Source: Rhynchonema sp. JSB1_4
Taxonomy: Eukaryota; Nematoda; Chromadorea; Monhysterida; Xyalidae
DNA length: 64,000 nt
Direction of reading: 5' to 3'
Assembly: GCA_030248065.1 (NCBI GenBank)
Contig: JASAMV010005465.1
Location: 1 to 64,000 of the forward strand
Below the pieces are notes generated by a model. The model had not been told where the DNA came from and searched no databases. It saw only the letters and a program-made list of their open reading frames with translations. This document shows positions 33,883 to 45,624 of this stretch, one piece after another (position 1 is the stretch's first letter; each line of letters begins with the position of its first letter). A program made the position numbers and the translations under genes.

Positions 33883-35156
33883 ATAATATTCAGCTGCTGG
33901 TACACGTTCTTTGAGGGCCCCAACGCGATTGGGTTAGCGGCTTAAATAATCTCGCTATCCCTAGAAGCGTTGAGGCGTCACAGAAGAACATTTTCGATAA
34001 CGCTGGACGGAATAATTGGTTGATGCGCTGGGTGATCATTGTGGGCACATACCCCTCTGCACGCCAGGCCTGTTCCAATCTTGCAGCCCGGAAGGCACAA
34101 TCAAGAATGGATGCATACTGGTCATGCATCGGAGTATCTCATTCTTGCAGCCCAGAAGGCACAACCAAGACTGAGAAAGTGCTGAATGATATTTGTGCTC
34201 AGCAAACCCGCTCATGATATAGAACACTGACCTAACAGTGATTGGCTGTTGGTTCAGCCTATAATCCCCTCCCCTGTGGCGCGAAACAATCCCACAGTGT
34301 CAAACAGCAGGCGTAATTCTCGTGCCATTTGTATCCCACGTGCTAAAACTCATATTCTCGCTACCAGTGCTATTGTTATCATGTCCCATCTTTACAATGC
34401 TTTACCTGATTTTGCTGTTTTCCTGCGAATGGGCACATTCAAAGGAGTCATTCGTTCGCAAAGCTTGATTGTTGAATTGTTGTACAAATTGCGATTGCTG
34501 CCAGTGAAATTTATTCCGTCCGTGTGTGAAATGTAATTGACCGATCATGCTGTGTTTCTGTGTTTTCTGTGTTTTTTGCTCCTTATCATCATCCACATCT
34601 CTCGATCCGTAACTATCCACTGGCCCACTAAACACTTGTAATTATTTATGGTTTCGTCGTTACTGTCCAGCTTATGCGTGTTGTTGACGTTACCATGTTG
34701 CTTCTGATGCAATAAAAAACTTGAACTTGAACTTGAACTTGTAATCCGGCTCAACCTGGGCACGCCTGTAGGACAGGTACTTTGGGGCCCAAATTTGACA
34801 CTGTGACACTGTTTCGCGCCACAGGGGAGGGGATTATAAGCTGAACCAACAGCCAATCAGTGTTGGGTCAGTGTTCTGTATCAATGAGCGGGTTTGCTGA
34901 GCACAAACATATCATTCAGCACTATCTCAGTCTTGATTGTGCCTTCCGGGCTGCAAGATTGGAACAGCCCTGGCGTGTAGAGGTGTATGTGCACACAATG
35001 ATCACCCAGCGCATCAACCAATTATTTCGTCCAGCATCATCGAAAATGTTCTTCTGTGACGCCTCAACGCTTCTGGGGATAGCGAAATTATCTTAAGTCG
35101 CTAACCCAATCGCGTTGGTGCCCTCAAACAACGTATACCAGCAGCTGAATAATATT
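33883..35156. mobile_element. Foldback element with arms of about 400 bp
   Basis: The left arm (about 33883-34300) is repeated in inverse order at about 34795-35156: AATATTCAGCTGCTGGTA opens it and CCAGCAGCTGAATAATATT closes it. AACATTTTCGATAACGCTGG is mirrored by CCAGCATCATCGAAAATGTT, and CCCCTCCCCTGTGGCGC by GCGCCACAGGGGAGGGG. A central 490 bp separates the arms, including three ACTTGA hexamers near 34722. No transposase is encoded. A third, partial arm follows at about 35157-35265, and a short related piece precedes at about 33372-33412. Confidence 0.85.
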
Positions 35157-36089
35157 AGCCAGCGCATCAACGAACTTATTCCGCCAAGCATCCCCGGCAA
35201 TGTTCTTTTATGACATCAAAACGAATTTAGGGAGGGATGGTGATATTAGCGGGAAACCAGTCACATCTTCAACACTGTAAAGAAAAGCATTGCTAAGGAA
35301 AATTGATGTGTAGCATGCACAGAATTTGTTGTATGTAGTTGTGTCGTTTGAATATTTTTTAGGCCGTTTGTGTGCAAATGTACACGTACAATAGAATGCG
35401 CATTATTGAAAAACAACACACACACACCTACCTGTGCGCTACCCCAGCTTCACAAAAGGTTCAATAAGCCACAATAGCAGCCCGCGGGTGGTATAGTCCA
35501 GCCACGTGCTCATGAGACGACTCTTTTTAAACGTTGCTGGCCAGATTCAAAAATGCGCCGGTTACGCGTGTTTTCGCAAACAAAAGAAAGAGATTGGGCC
35601 GAGAGACATGATGACAAGTTCCAGCTGGCTGACCTCAATTTGTTGCGTGCTTACGCGAACAGCAACGTTGTTCAACACACAAATGTTTGGCGAGTCAAAA
35701 GGGAATTTACGTTTTAAGGAAGTTACAAAAGGGAAGTTACAAAAGGCACCGAACTGGAGAGCGTGTTTTTAAAAAAAATACATGCGTTTCTCTTTCTTTC
35801 GTTTCCGAAATACGTGGAACCGGAGCATTATTGGATCCGTTCAAGTCAACTTCAAAATAAGTCGTCTCATGAGTTCGTGGCTGGACTATACACCAGACAC
35901 ATCAAGCACTCCTGCTTGTTGTGACGTCAAACCATCTATGTGGGTCTTGTGTGTCATGTGCAGAATGTGATATGCTGAAACTATTATTTAGTACGGGACC
36001 TGTAACCATCAGTCAAGTTCTGTTTGTGCAATCTACGAGTGACATCTCCATTCAGCACAATGGTTACTATTGCAAACAATGCGCTAATG

Positions 36090-36280
36090 CGCAAACCGCA
36101 CCAACACGAGCCCGATTTCGAAGCTGCAGTGTATTCAAACCGAATAGAAAGAGAAAAAAACCTCGTGGATTCTTTGTATTCTTCAACGTGCAACATTTCC
36201 CAAATCAGCAGCCACGTCAGAATGTTTCACTATTCTGCCAGCTGCGAAATCGAGCTCATGATGATGTAGTTTGCCTCTAC
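36090..36280. mobile_element. MITE family A copy
   Basis: GCAAACCGCACCAACACGAG at the left and GATGTAGTTTGCC at the right, with GAATAGAAAGAGAAAAAAAC and GAATGTTTCACTATTCTG inside. Intergenic. Confidence 0.8.
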
Positions 36281-36737
36281 ATAAGCTACATACTTGGCGT
36301 ATTAATGTCCACGGCGGTTTGCTGTCAAAGCACACGTTATGACACGGTGAAACGAACACGTTCATGGAGACCCTCTGACTTGATTAGGATCCGGCTATGA
36401 TCCTGTTCCGGTTCCATGTTCATACCTACACACGCAATTTTCTGACACAGAACCGGAACCTTCATTGTGCGGATTGTTGGTGTATCGTTCTTTGCAAGCA
36501 CGGCTAATCGAATAACAGCCCTCAGTTTGGTCAACCGCCCATGGATTAGAAATGTAATTAGTGACGTTTTCGTACATATTGGTTGTCGGCTGCAGATATT
36601 GTTTGGGCTAACACTAATGTTGTCAACGCAGCTGCCTGCGTTCCGAGGGGGCGCAGCAGAACGTCGCGCTATCCAAATGCGTTATACGGTAGGCTCGCCC
36701 AGATATCTGGAACATTTTAGGTTGTATACAGCATGTA

Positions 36738-36958
36738 AATTTCGTTGCCTCATGCATTTTTACAGACGCAGGAAAACTCCCGTTCGAAGTCGAGGCAGGC
36801 AACAAGCTCAATACACAGTCACCAAGCCACGCAGCTCGCTGCGTTTCAAATGTTTCAGTCACACAAGCTGCATGGCTGTGTGTTGAGCTTGTTGCCTGAC
36901 TCGTCTTCGAACGGGAGTTTCCTTGTGTCTGTAGAAATGCATGAGGCAACGAAATTTG
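36738..36958. mobile_element. Foldback element, arms about 90 bp
   Basis: AAATTTCGTTGCCTCATGC at the left is answered by GCATGAGGCAACGAAATTT at the right. Inside, ACTCCCGTTCGAAG and GGCAACAAGCTCAA also recur inverted. About 30 bp separate the arms. Overlapping ORFs on both strands are products of the symmetry. Confidence 0.82.
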
Positions 36959-37204
36959 GAGCTTACGATTACGACCAGCATCAATGGACACGGGCGGTTC
37001 CAAAGAGAAAGTGTTTCGCATATGTTCGGGTTTCGGAAAGTTGCATTGAAAAATGGAAAGAACTAAAACGCGAACATGCGAAACCATCGTTTTCTGGAAC
37101 GATCTCCGCTTTATGCTTTAAGGTGCATGTTGTACAAAAACGAACTGAAATGTTTCGCTTGTTCGGGTTTCCGGGTCTATCTGGGTGAGCCATATACAGT
37201 ATAC

Positions 37205-37392
37205 TCAAGCCACGCCAACACGAGCCCGATTTCGCAGCTAGCAGATTGGTGAAACATTCTGACGTGGCTGCTGATTTGGGAAATGTCACACGTTAAAGAA
37301 TACAAAGTGGAGCATGATGATTTCCTCTTTCTATTCGTTTTGAATCCACACCACCTTCAAAATCGGGCTCGTGTTGGTGTAGTTTGCCTTTA
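37205..37392. mobile_element. MITE family A copy
   Basis: CAAGCCACGCCAACACGAGC to GTGTTGGTGTAGTTTGCC, with GTGAAACATTCTGACGTGG and the inverse of the GAATAGAAAGAG block inside. Its right end directly abuts the family G element at 37391. Confidence 0.8.
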
Positions 37393-37778
37393 GGGCGGAC
37401 TTAGGTTGAACACGGAAACCGGAACACGGAAATATTTCCGTGTTCCGTGTTCCGTGAATATTTTTGAGATTCACGGAACACGGAAATATTTCCGTGCCGC
37501 GGAACACGGAAATGCTTCAGGCACGCAAACGGTGCTTTTGCGGTGGTGATGCCAAAAACCAGCGTGCTGACGTCAAAAGCCCGAGTGTTGACGCAAACAG
37601 CAACTACTGACACGGAAATATTTCCGTGTTCCGTGAATATAAAAAAATCACGGAACACGGAAACCGGAAATATTTCCGTGACACGGAAATATTTCCGTGC
37701 ACGGAAATCCATGAAACTGGCTTGTATGTAAGTTATTTCCGTGTTCCGGTTTCCGTGTTCAACCTAAGTCCGCCCTTA
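37391..37778. mobile_element. MITE family G (TAGGGCGGACTTAGG ends)
   Basis: Long inverted ends: TAGGGCGGACTTAGGTTGAA and TTCAACCTAAGTCCGCCCTTA. The interior is packed with CACGGAAATATTTCCGTG palindromes. A block resembling the middle of family B (CAGCGTGCTGACGTCAAA) lies at about 37559. No coding potential. Confidence 0.85.
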
Positions 37779-38009
37779 GGCAGCAACCCAGCATTCAATT
37801 TTCTTCGCTAAAGGGGACGTTGCAGCCGTAAATCGCGTTGCGCTGTTTGCTCGAGTCAGAATCAGTTGTGTTGACGACAATAGAATTAGCCGTTGTTCCT
37901 TTTTCAGAGCAGGCGACAAGCCCTGCTGGATCTATTTGTGTTCATAACCACAATGTACTATAACTCAGAATTTCATATTTTTTCAAACGATCACAAGCAC
38001 ACGGAATAA

Positions 38010-41000
38010 ATGCGGCTAAATATACTGCGGTACATGGTCATGGTCACAACTTCGATGTGTGTTTTCTTCTGCGTTTTCTTCAATCACCTGCTATTGATGT
38101 GCGAGCAGCCAATCAACGTGACAGATTCAAGTTTGGCGCCAAGTCAATATTCGAATTTAACAAATTTTGAAGTTCCCGCCAAAATGACAGCGCGCAAATA
38201 CGACACGGAACTTTTCAACTTGACCATGGCTTGGAATCGAACTTTGACTTTCAGGATACTTTTGCATCCTATACCGGCACTTCTGTGCCCTAATGGAACG
38301 GTGGTTAGCGCGACGGAATTGAATATTTTTTGAGGGAAAAAACATCGAAATTTGGTTTTTAGCTTTATGCACTACCGCAAACGGGTGGCGGGCCTCTGGA
38401 CGCAGAATAGTAGCAAGTGATTTCGAGTTCTCTTCATTGAAGTTCATTGTTGAATTGAATTCATTATTGAATCTTACTGCGTTTTGCACGTCTGAAATAA
38501 AGACACTCGAATGTAAAAGTTCGAAAATGGTCGAAAATACTAGACAGGAGCATAAATCCCGGCTGGTTCTGTCGGTGGTAGGTTAATTGCCCTTGCCTGT
38601 ATATGTACTGTATGTATCTTTCGAAACCATACTTGTACTACTGTTATATTATTCTGCGACTTTTCAGGCCCGGCAATTCGGGTCCGAAATTTTCAGGCCC
38701 AGTTTTTCAGGCACGGCCGATTCAGGCCCGGAAATTTGACCCATTTATGGCTTAGGCTCCAGCCGGGCCTGCATAGCCGTTCCTGCACCTGTGCCCCGGG
38801 ACTGAACCGTCGCACAATAGCTATCATGCGTCAAGAAATGTTCGCATCTCTGTCCACCTGCTTTGCACACCGGATTGAAGCTGTTTCAAGCAAGTATCGC
38901 TTTGTTGCAGGTCATAATTCTGGTGCAATCAACGCTCAGCGAATACTCAATTCGTCAAACGATTCGATCAACGTGGGCGAGTGGGGACGAATTGCACAGA
39001 TACAACGCGACTGTGCTGTTTGTGATATCCAGCGCGCAAAAGCAAACAAAAAAAAAAAAAAAAAAAAAACGTTTAGGACAGCTAACGGTGAATGTTTAGT
39101 TTTGAACAAAAAAAATATATTCAAATTTCGATGTAAATTGGGAGATACAGTAATCCTCGTCGCGTTTTATTTCCAAAGAAGTTGTGCACGTACATACAAG
39201 ATTTAACAAAACCTATTTGCTTTAAGATTCGAACATTATTTCAAATTTACGGAAAGAAAGCGACCAGTTCAACGACATTCTATTGACGGATTTGATTGAG
39301 CACTACAGGAATGTGTATCAGAAATGGGTCGCTGGTTAGTGGATGGAACGGGGGCAACACAGTAGAAGGGCATTGTTCATATGCACTATTTCTCGACCTC
39401 TGCTTTCACATATGTAGTGTATGTGCAGCTAAGCTTTCGAGGGGTTCGACGGTATCGGGAAAAAAATGGCCAAGCGCCACGTTCGCCGACGTACATATTG
39501 ACCAAAAATCAGACCCAAAAACGGTCTGTTGATCAAGCTGTGAGCGATTGAAAAAATGACTACAAGTGTGCCAAACAACTGCGTCGAAAATTGAGAGAAT
39601 CAAACTTCAAACGCGCTTTTCGCCAGAAACAAATCTGGCGCTTAGTCACTTGTTTTCACGATATCCTCGGTTTGTTCAGAATGTTGACACTGAATTTCGA
39701 TATGCTGGATCCCGGACGCGTACATACATAACTGTGGTAAAGGCTCCACCAGATACGTAGACCCAAACCCGAAACCCGAAACATAATTTTTTTCTATGTC
39801 CATGTTTCGGGTTTTAAAAAAAACCCGAAACCCGAAACACAAAGCATGATAATCGAAAATGTTTCGGTCTTGTCATTTGCAGCTGATGTGAACAATGTAT
39901 ACAGCCAGTCGAAACATCTTCGATTATCACGCTTCGTGTTTCGGGTTTCGGGTTTTTTTAAAACCCGAAACATGGACATAGAAAAAAAATTATGTTTCGG
40001 GTTTCGTGTCTATCTGGTGGAGCCCTAAACGATGCCCATCATTGTGTTGACAGGCGCCAATAGACAAAGTTCACCTGTCTGTGTGTAGTTAACACCATAT
40101 TTGGGTCAACAATTTTCGGGCACATCTCTAATGAGCTGGATTCAGGGGTGGGGTATAAGCCTAAGCTTTTATCAGGCCCCCACCAACGCCCACTTTTTTT
40201 GCAATGGTCTTGACTTGCGACCGCGGTCCTATCATCAGATTTTTCTGAAATTTTTCCTGCACCAGGTAACATTTGGCTGCACAAGTACTGCTCAGCTGCG
40301 TACTACGTGAAGGCCGATTCGAATATTATGATTTCGCTGGAGGCAGCGGCTAATTTTGTGAACGGAAACGACACGAAACATGAAATCTACGGCAACTGTT
40401 TCTGCTGCACCAGGGTGTTTCACGGCAGTGGACGATGGTGAGTACGTACTCTCCAGGAAATATAATGGTGTTTTTACACAATATTTGTTTTTTTTTCGAG
40501 ACAACACTGCATGACATACAGTATGTATAGTCCGTCCACCAGCTCATGGCACTTTGTGTTGCTGCTGGCTGGTTAGTTCTTTTCCTCCACGTTCTAATGA
40601 AAGAGAAACTGAGTGTGACCGATTTTGCAAACAAACTAAAAAAATAACAAAATGTGACGAAAAAGATTGAATTCGATCAAATTTAAAATTAAATTAAATT
40701 AAAATCGATAAAACACGTCGACTTCATAAAAACCACAATCTAGGAGCAAAAATAATTTTTTTCGGAAACTCAATTTCTCTTTCATTAGAACGTGGAGGAA
40801 GGGAACAAGTTGACCAGCAGCATCACAAAGTGACATGAGCTGATGGACGGACTATATGTGGGACTGGTATTGTGCGACAGCAGTTTTGGCTTCGGGGACC
40901 CTTTTGGTGTCCTGAATATTAGAGTGCGTGAGATTCGATCCGTTTGGCTATATCCAAGAGTCGGAAACTATTCACATGCAGTAGACCACATTTGGGGTTA

Positions 41001-41631
41001 TTACGGAGGGATTAATCAGCATGTTAAAGTTATATTTCCAGGTCTGTATCCAAATCCGAATACCCATACCGCCGTTGGCCCACCTATTGTGGCGGTACTG
41101 CGTATTTGTACTCACATGTTGTGCAGACAAAGTTGTTGGCGGCGATTGCAAACTCTACGATGGTCAAATTGGAAGACGCTTGGGTGACTGGTGTACTGGC
41201 TGAAAAGGCCGGCATCAAACGCATAAATGCATTCGTTGACGCGTTAGCTTGAGCTTTTTTGACCTTCCAAAATTCAGAATTCTTCGTAACACGCGATATT
41301 TTGAACCAATCCTGAAGAACATCGGCTCACTTGTTTTCGGGTTACTCTCGGAAGAAAGTACGGTTTTGAAACAACACACTTGAGTGTGATTTTAGGATAA
41401 CACAGTTTGTGTGTACTGTTCATTAGAAATTATGAGTCAAACGGTGCATCACATTTTGCACCAATAATTATTGTCTTTATTCTCAGGCAATGGGCTCGAA
41501 TCCAAAGTTGTACGCCAAACACTCAATTGATGTTTGAAGTTTCGAAGCACACGAAAGATCAGCAGAGAATTGTGGAGACGATGAAGCGAAAATGGGCACA
41601 AATGCAGTTGGCACGTTGTAAACAAACGTAA
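38010..41631 (+). CDS. GT31 beta-1,3-galactosyltransferase-like protein, copy 1
   Basis: Six exons in phase: 38010-38303, 38911-39070, 39227-39334, 40266-40437, 41042-41242 and 41487-41631 (stop), 359 residues. It has type II membrane topology, a short cytoplasmic tail and one hydrophobic anchor at about residues 9-31 (MVTTSMCVFFCVFFNHLLL). The GT31 domain shows SIRQTIRSTWAS (usual RRxAIRxTWG), ESDQFNDILLTDLIEHYRN, a KADSNIMIS strand, RRWPTYCGGTAYLYSHVV and KLEDAWVTGVLAEKAGI. GT31 enzymes add Gal or GlcNAc in beta-1,3 linkage in the Golgi. Here the metal-binding DDD after KT/KA is ADSN, so activity is doubtful. Exon 2 ends in 22 consecutive A's coding for lysines. Exon phases match copy 2 exactly: a tandem duplicate. 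Introns 3 and 4 hold MITEs. Confidence 0.85.
39739..40027. mobile_element. MITE family F copy 2
   Basis: Ends AGGCTCCACCAGATACG and the inverse ATCTGGTGGAGCCCTA, with CCCGAAACCCGAAACA words and a mirrored GCATGATAATCGAAAATG. Homologous to 9799-10040. In intron 3 of GT31 copy 1. Confidence 0.85.
40526..40856. mobile_element. Foldback MITE with TATAGTCCGTCC ends
   Basis: TATAGTCCGTCCACCAGCTC at the left and GAGCTGATGGACGGACTATA at the right, with TCTAATGAAAGAGAAACT mirrored inside. Inserted at TA. In intron 4 of GT31 copy 1. Confidence 0.88.
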
Positions 41632-42088
41632 ATTGAGCAATTTTATCTCGACTTTCAATCGAGATTCCGACTAAAAGTTTATGTGACTATGTGCTGAGTA
41701 TCACAAACTTTGCTATGTGATAATAAAATTATGCACACAAACGTTGTTTGCTGTGACGTTCTGCTCTCCATCCGGTCGCCATATCAAAGTGCGCCTCAGT
41801 TGGTGAATAAATGGCGGAAAGTCCCGCCTTTGACTTATGGCTTGTTTCATTTGACAAGGCTCGCCACGTGAATTTGGCCGCGCTGATCAATCAAACGCTG
41901 CTGCGGCCGAACACTGCATCACAAACAAAAGGCCAACACTGCGCATTATTGTTCGCGTTTGTGTGCGTGATCATTCATGTTTGGTTTATGAGTGGGGAAC
42001 ATATTTTGTTTTCGTTTTGTTTTTCATTTCTTGCACTTTGTATATCCGCGTGCTTGTCACCAGCCATGAAACCTTATTTTTTGTGACA

Positions 42089-44533
42089 ATGCAATTCCAC
42101 AGATGGAAACTCCGTTTCAAACGGTCCCATTCCGTAGTTGTCCTAACAGTTCTGGTATGTGCTTTCTTCCCAAGTTTGTTTCGTCGCATCTTGCTGTACG
42201 GAGAGCAATTCTCTCCATTCAACGCGACTCAAACAAGTTTGGCGCCAAATCGAAATTCAAATTCGCGTTTTGAAACTGCCGCCAATTTTACCACAAGCAC
42301 CTACCACACAGAGCGGTTCCATTTGGTTATGGCCCAGAATCGAACTCTGAATTATAGGATACTACTGCATCCGGAGCCAACCATTTTGTGCCAGAAGGGA
42401 ACTGTGGTCAGTTAGTAGACTGGTATTTTTATTGTTTTCTCTTTTATCTCAGCAAATTGAGGGTAGACAGCACAAACATGCTCCCTTTTCTTGAGTAAAT
42501 GCACAAAGGACAGAAATATTTACGCGTCAGAACGGTGAGCTTAAAAGAAAAAAGTTGAAATTATGTTGTTTTCTCACAGCACACAACATGTGTTAAAAAC
42601 CACACAATGTGTGTGAATTTTTCGCCACACAGAAAAATTCATGCTGCACCTTTTTTCACACAAGAGTCGCCGTGGAAAGATCACACATGCTTCCCTTTCC
42701 AGCTGACAGTGCTCATACTATCAATGATACAAGAATACCCAATTCGTCAAGCCATTCGGTCAACCTGGGCAAGCAGGGCTGAATTACAGAGATACAAGGC
42801 GAGTGTGGTCTTTGTCATATCTGCTGGACCACAAGCGATGACTTACATCCGTAACCATGGTAACTTCGGTAGATTAGGGGTTTACTTTTTATGTTAATTT
42901 CAAAGTTTCTGTTTTTTAAATCGACTTGTTATAGTATCGCTGACTGCCGAATAAATCGACGAATAAGCCCCACGGGGAGCCAAAGTCGGAAGCTTTTCCG
43001 AATCATCCCCATCTACGAACATTTTCAGTAATGTTTCACGTGCTTAGTCATAGTGGGGGCTTTTGGTAAATTATTGTCTAAAATCTCAACTCTCATAAGT
43101 CGACTTCTTTTGCATTCCCCGGTGCACCCACATCCCAGGTTCGGACAAGCTTGTGAAATTGCGTGACGAAAGCGACCGATTCAACGATATTTTGCTAACC
43201 GATTTGGTGGAGAGCTATCGAAACGTCGATCAAAAATGGATCGCTGGTTGATTTCGTCAAAGTTTTTCTATTTTGTCAACTTATTTGTTCGTTCTTGTGT
43301 AACATACGTGTTTTCAGGCAATACTTGGCTCAACCGGCATTGTTCATCTGCGTACTATATCAAGGCCGATTCAAACGTCATGATTTCTTTTCGAACGGCA
43401 GCGAAATTCGCGAAAAGGAACGAGACCGACAAGATCTACGGCAATTGTTTTTGTTGCGCCGCCGTGTATCGCAAAGGACCATGGTAAGGTTCAATAATGT
43501 AATTATTTCGTAATTGAATCAAATTAATTTGTGAGGGATCTCCGCATTTATCTACGTACATTACATTTCTCCGTAAGCCTAGGCGAATGGATTATAGCTG
43601 TATGTGTAAACGTATATATGGCTTTTTGTGTAGGTATGTATGGTTCTGTAGCCTTCTGGCACGCCTGCCTCAACAACGGACTGTTCACAACAGCCGATGA
43701 CCTTGTGCACGTGGTTTATGGTCATAATTTTCAAGTGTAAAACGTCGATATTTTAAAAATAATTGGTGGTATCTCAGTCCAAAAGATTCACACTTAAAAA
43801 TTCTTCAACAAACAGTCACGTTCTCTCAGGTCCGTATCCCCATCCGTCTATCCACGCCGCCGTTGGCCCACGTATTGTGGCGGTACCGCCTATTTGTACT
43901 CACATGTTGTGCAGACAAAGTTGTTGGCGGCGATTGCAAACTCTACGATGATCAAATTAGAAGACGCTTGGGTGACCGGTGTACTGGCTGAAAAGGCCGG
44001 CATCAAACGCATAAATGCATTCGTTGACGCGTTAGTTTTTGAACGTGCATTTCTGTTCAACTGTAGAAACTTTTCATTAACCTAAGATGCTTCTGATTTG
44101 GTCTGGAAGAATATGTATGTTTGACCCTACACAATGAAGTGTGATTTTCCCAAAACACATGTAACGGCAGGGTCTAGGGTGGCAAGTCAATTTGAAGGTG
44201 CAACAATCGCAACTGAGAGCTGCTAGATCCAACTTTACATTGCGTTTACATTTTAAGTTTACAGTTGCAGTTTACATTTCACATTTATAAATTTCGGATT
44301 TTCCAAAAAAGCAGAGTGATCGTCAGAAGGAAAATTTCATCGCCTAACTGTCAACATATTCGTAAACGCCAGCAACCTTGGGATTTTGCAGTCAATGGGC
44401 ACCCGTCAAAAAGCAGCGTTGTGCACAACACACTCAGTTGATGTTTGAAGTGGACAAGCATACAAGAAATCAGGACATGATTGTGCGTAAGATGGAAAGC
44501 AAGTGGAAGAAAATGCAGCTGATGGGCTGTTAA
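42089..44533 (+). CDS. GT31 beta-1,3-galactosyltransferase-like protein, copy 2
   Basis: Six exons in phase: 42089-42406, 42703-42859, 43139-43246, 43318-43483, 43830-44030 and 44392-44533 (stop), 363 residues. A basic tail (RWKLRFKRSHS) precedes a membrane anchor (VVVLTVLVCAFF), as in Golgi type II enzymes. Key segments: PIRQAIRSTWASRAELQR, ESDRFNDILLTDLVESYRN, YYIKADSNVMISF, RRWPTYCGGTAYLYSHVV and KLEDAWVTGVLAEKAGI. The family DDD is again ADSN, as in copy 1, so the change predates the duplication. The last exon (LMFEVDKHTRNQDMIVRKM) is a basic tail shared with copy 1. An in-frame ATG at 41963 would add 42 residues; I chose 42089 because it puts the anchor at the usual place. The two genes lie 457 bp apart, head to tail. 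Confidence 0.87.
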
Positions 44534-45624
44534 AAACTAATTTGAAAAATCTTTCGCAATTCTTAATGATTGAGGCCGGGTAATGTGCAGATTATTGACC
44601 AACCAATGTGGTTGTTTCGAAAAAACGATTATCATTGCATGTTTTAGCATACGGATTGCTTCCATATTTTGTGTAAATCATTTTCGGTACATTAATAGAA
44701 TTATTTTTTCAGTGCAATTATGTCTTTTGGACAGTTCAGTGATTTTTTACCCATGGGCACATGAAGTCATATCGGAAAACGGAAAACGTTATCAATATCC
44801 AAGTTTTCCATTTTCATTTTTCAAATGACATGATGGGAAACGCAAAACCGACATGGAAACAAAACATTTTCTGTGTAAAATCTTACCAACATCGGCTGAA
44901 ATTTGAGTGGCACAGAGCATGTTTTGTTTCAGTCCTGTTCGTGTCATGTCATTTCTGTCCGTTTTCTGATGTGCTTGTGTTTATATCGAAAACGGGAATG
45001 GAAATCTTGGAAATGGAAAAAAATCAAAGTTTAAAATATACGTTTTCCGATAGAACACGCGCCCTGAGGATTGGCTCAAGTAGACCAGACCAGCGGTTTC
45101 GGTTATTATCTCACGTAAATTCTCATCGGAATGTTACACAGCATGATAAAAGCTCTGACAGTCACGAAGCAGCTCAGAAACGCCTAAAAACGACAAACAT
45201 ACAGATCAACATGACGAAATAGACAACAAAATAAGGATTGTTCGGAATGTAAGAAGGCACCGGAAGTTGGTGGGACCGTTCAGCCAAGGTCAGTTCGAGA
45301 AAGAACACTTTAAAAAATGAGGGGTGCACTGTTCTTTTAGAGTGGTCGCGAAGGCGGACGTTGAATTAGAACGTGGCAGTGAACTCCTATTTGACAGTTG
45401 GTTGGTGGCCATGAATGTTCAATATTCTCAGTTGTGTGCACGAATAGTTCTTTCTCTAACTGACTCTGCCAACTTTGTCCGTCCATTGTGTTATCACGAC
45501 CACATGTACAATACCAAATGCGCAGGTGCAGGTCAAAATGTTGAACAAAACATTGTTCCCGTAAACTACACTATTGGGGTGTGAATTGCTCAACACCGCG
45601 ACCGCGACACCAAAGAGACACACT
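44534..45624. other. No secure gene
   Basis: Intergenic between GT31 copy 2 and the 3' end of the TSR gene. Two ORFs on the plus strand (44761-45222 and 45324-45584) have no recognisable domain; the second, with six cysteines, opens near a possible acceptor (TCTTTTAG at 45335-45342), and I cannot support it as a gene. Confidence 0.5.

Noticed and set aside
36467..37188. Overlapping ORFs of 139-156 residues on both strands
   Set aside because: They fall in a foldback element whose symmetry keeps both strands open; no domain is visible.
38010..44533. One long GT31 gene with duplicated exons
   Set aside because: Each half has its own start, membrane anchor and stop with a complete six-exon set, so these are two genes.
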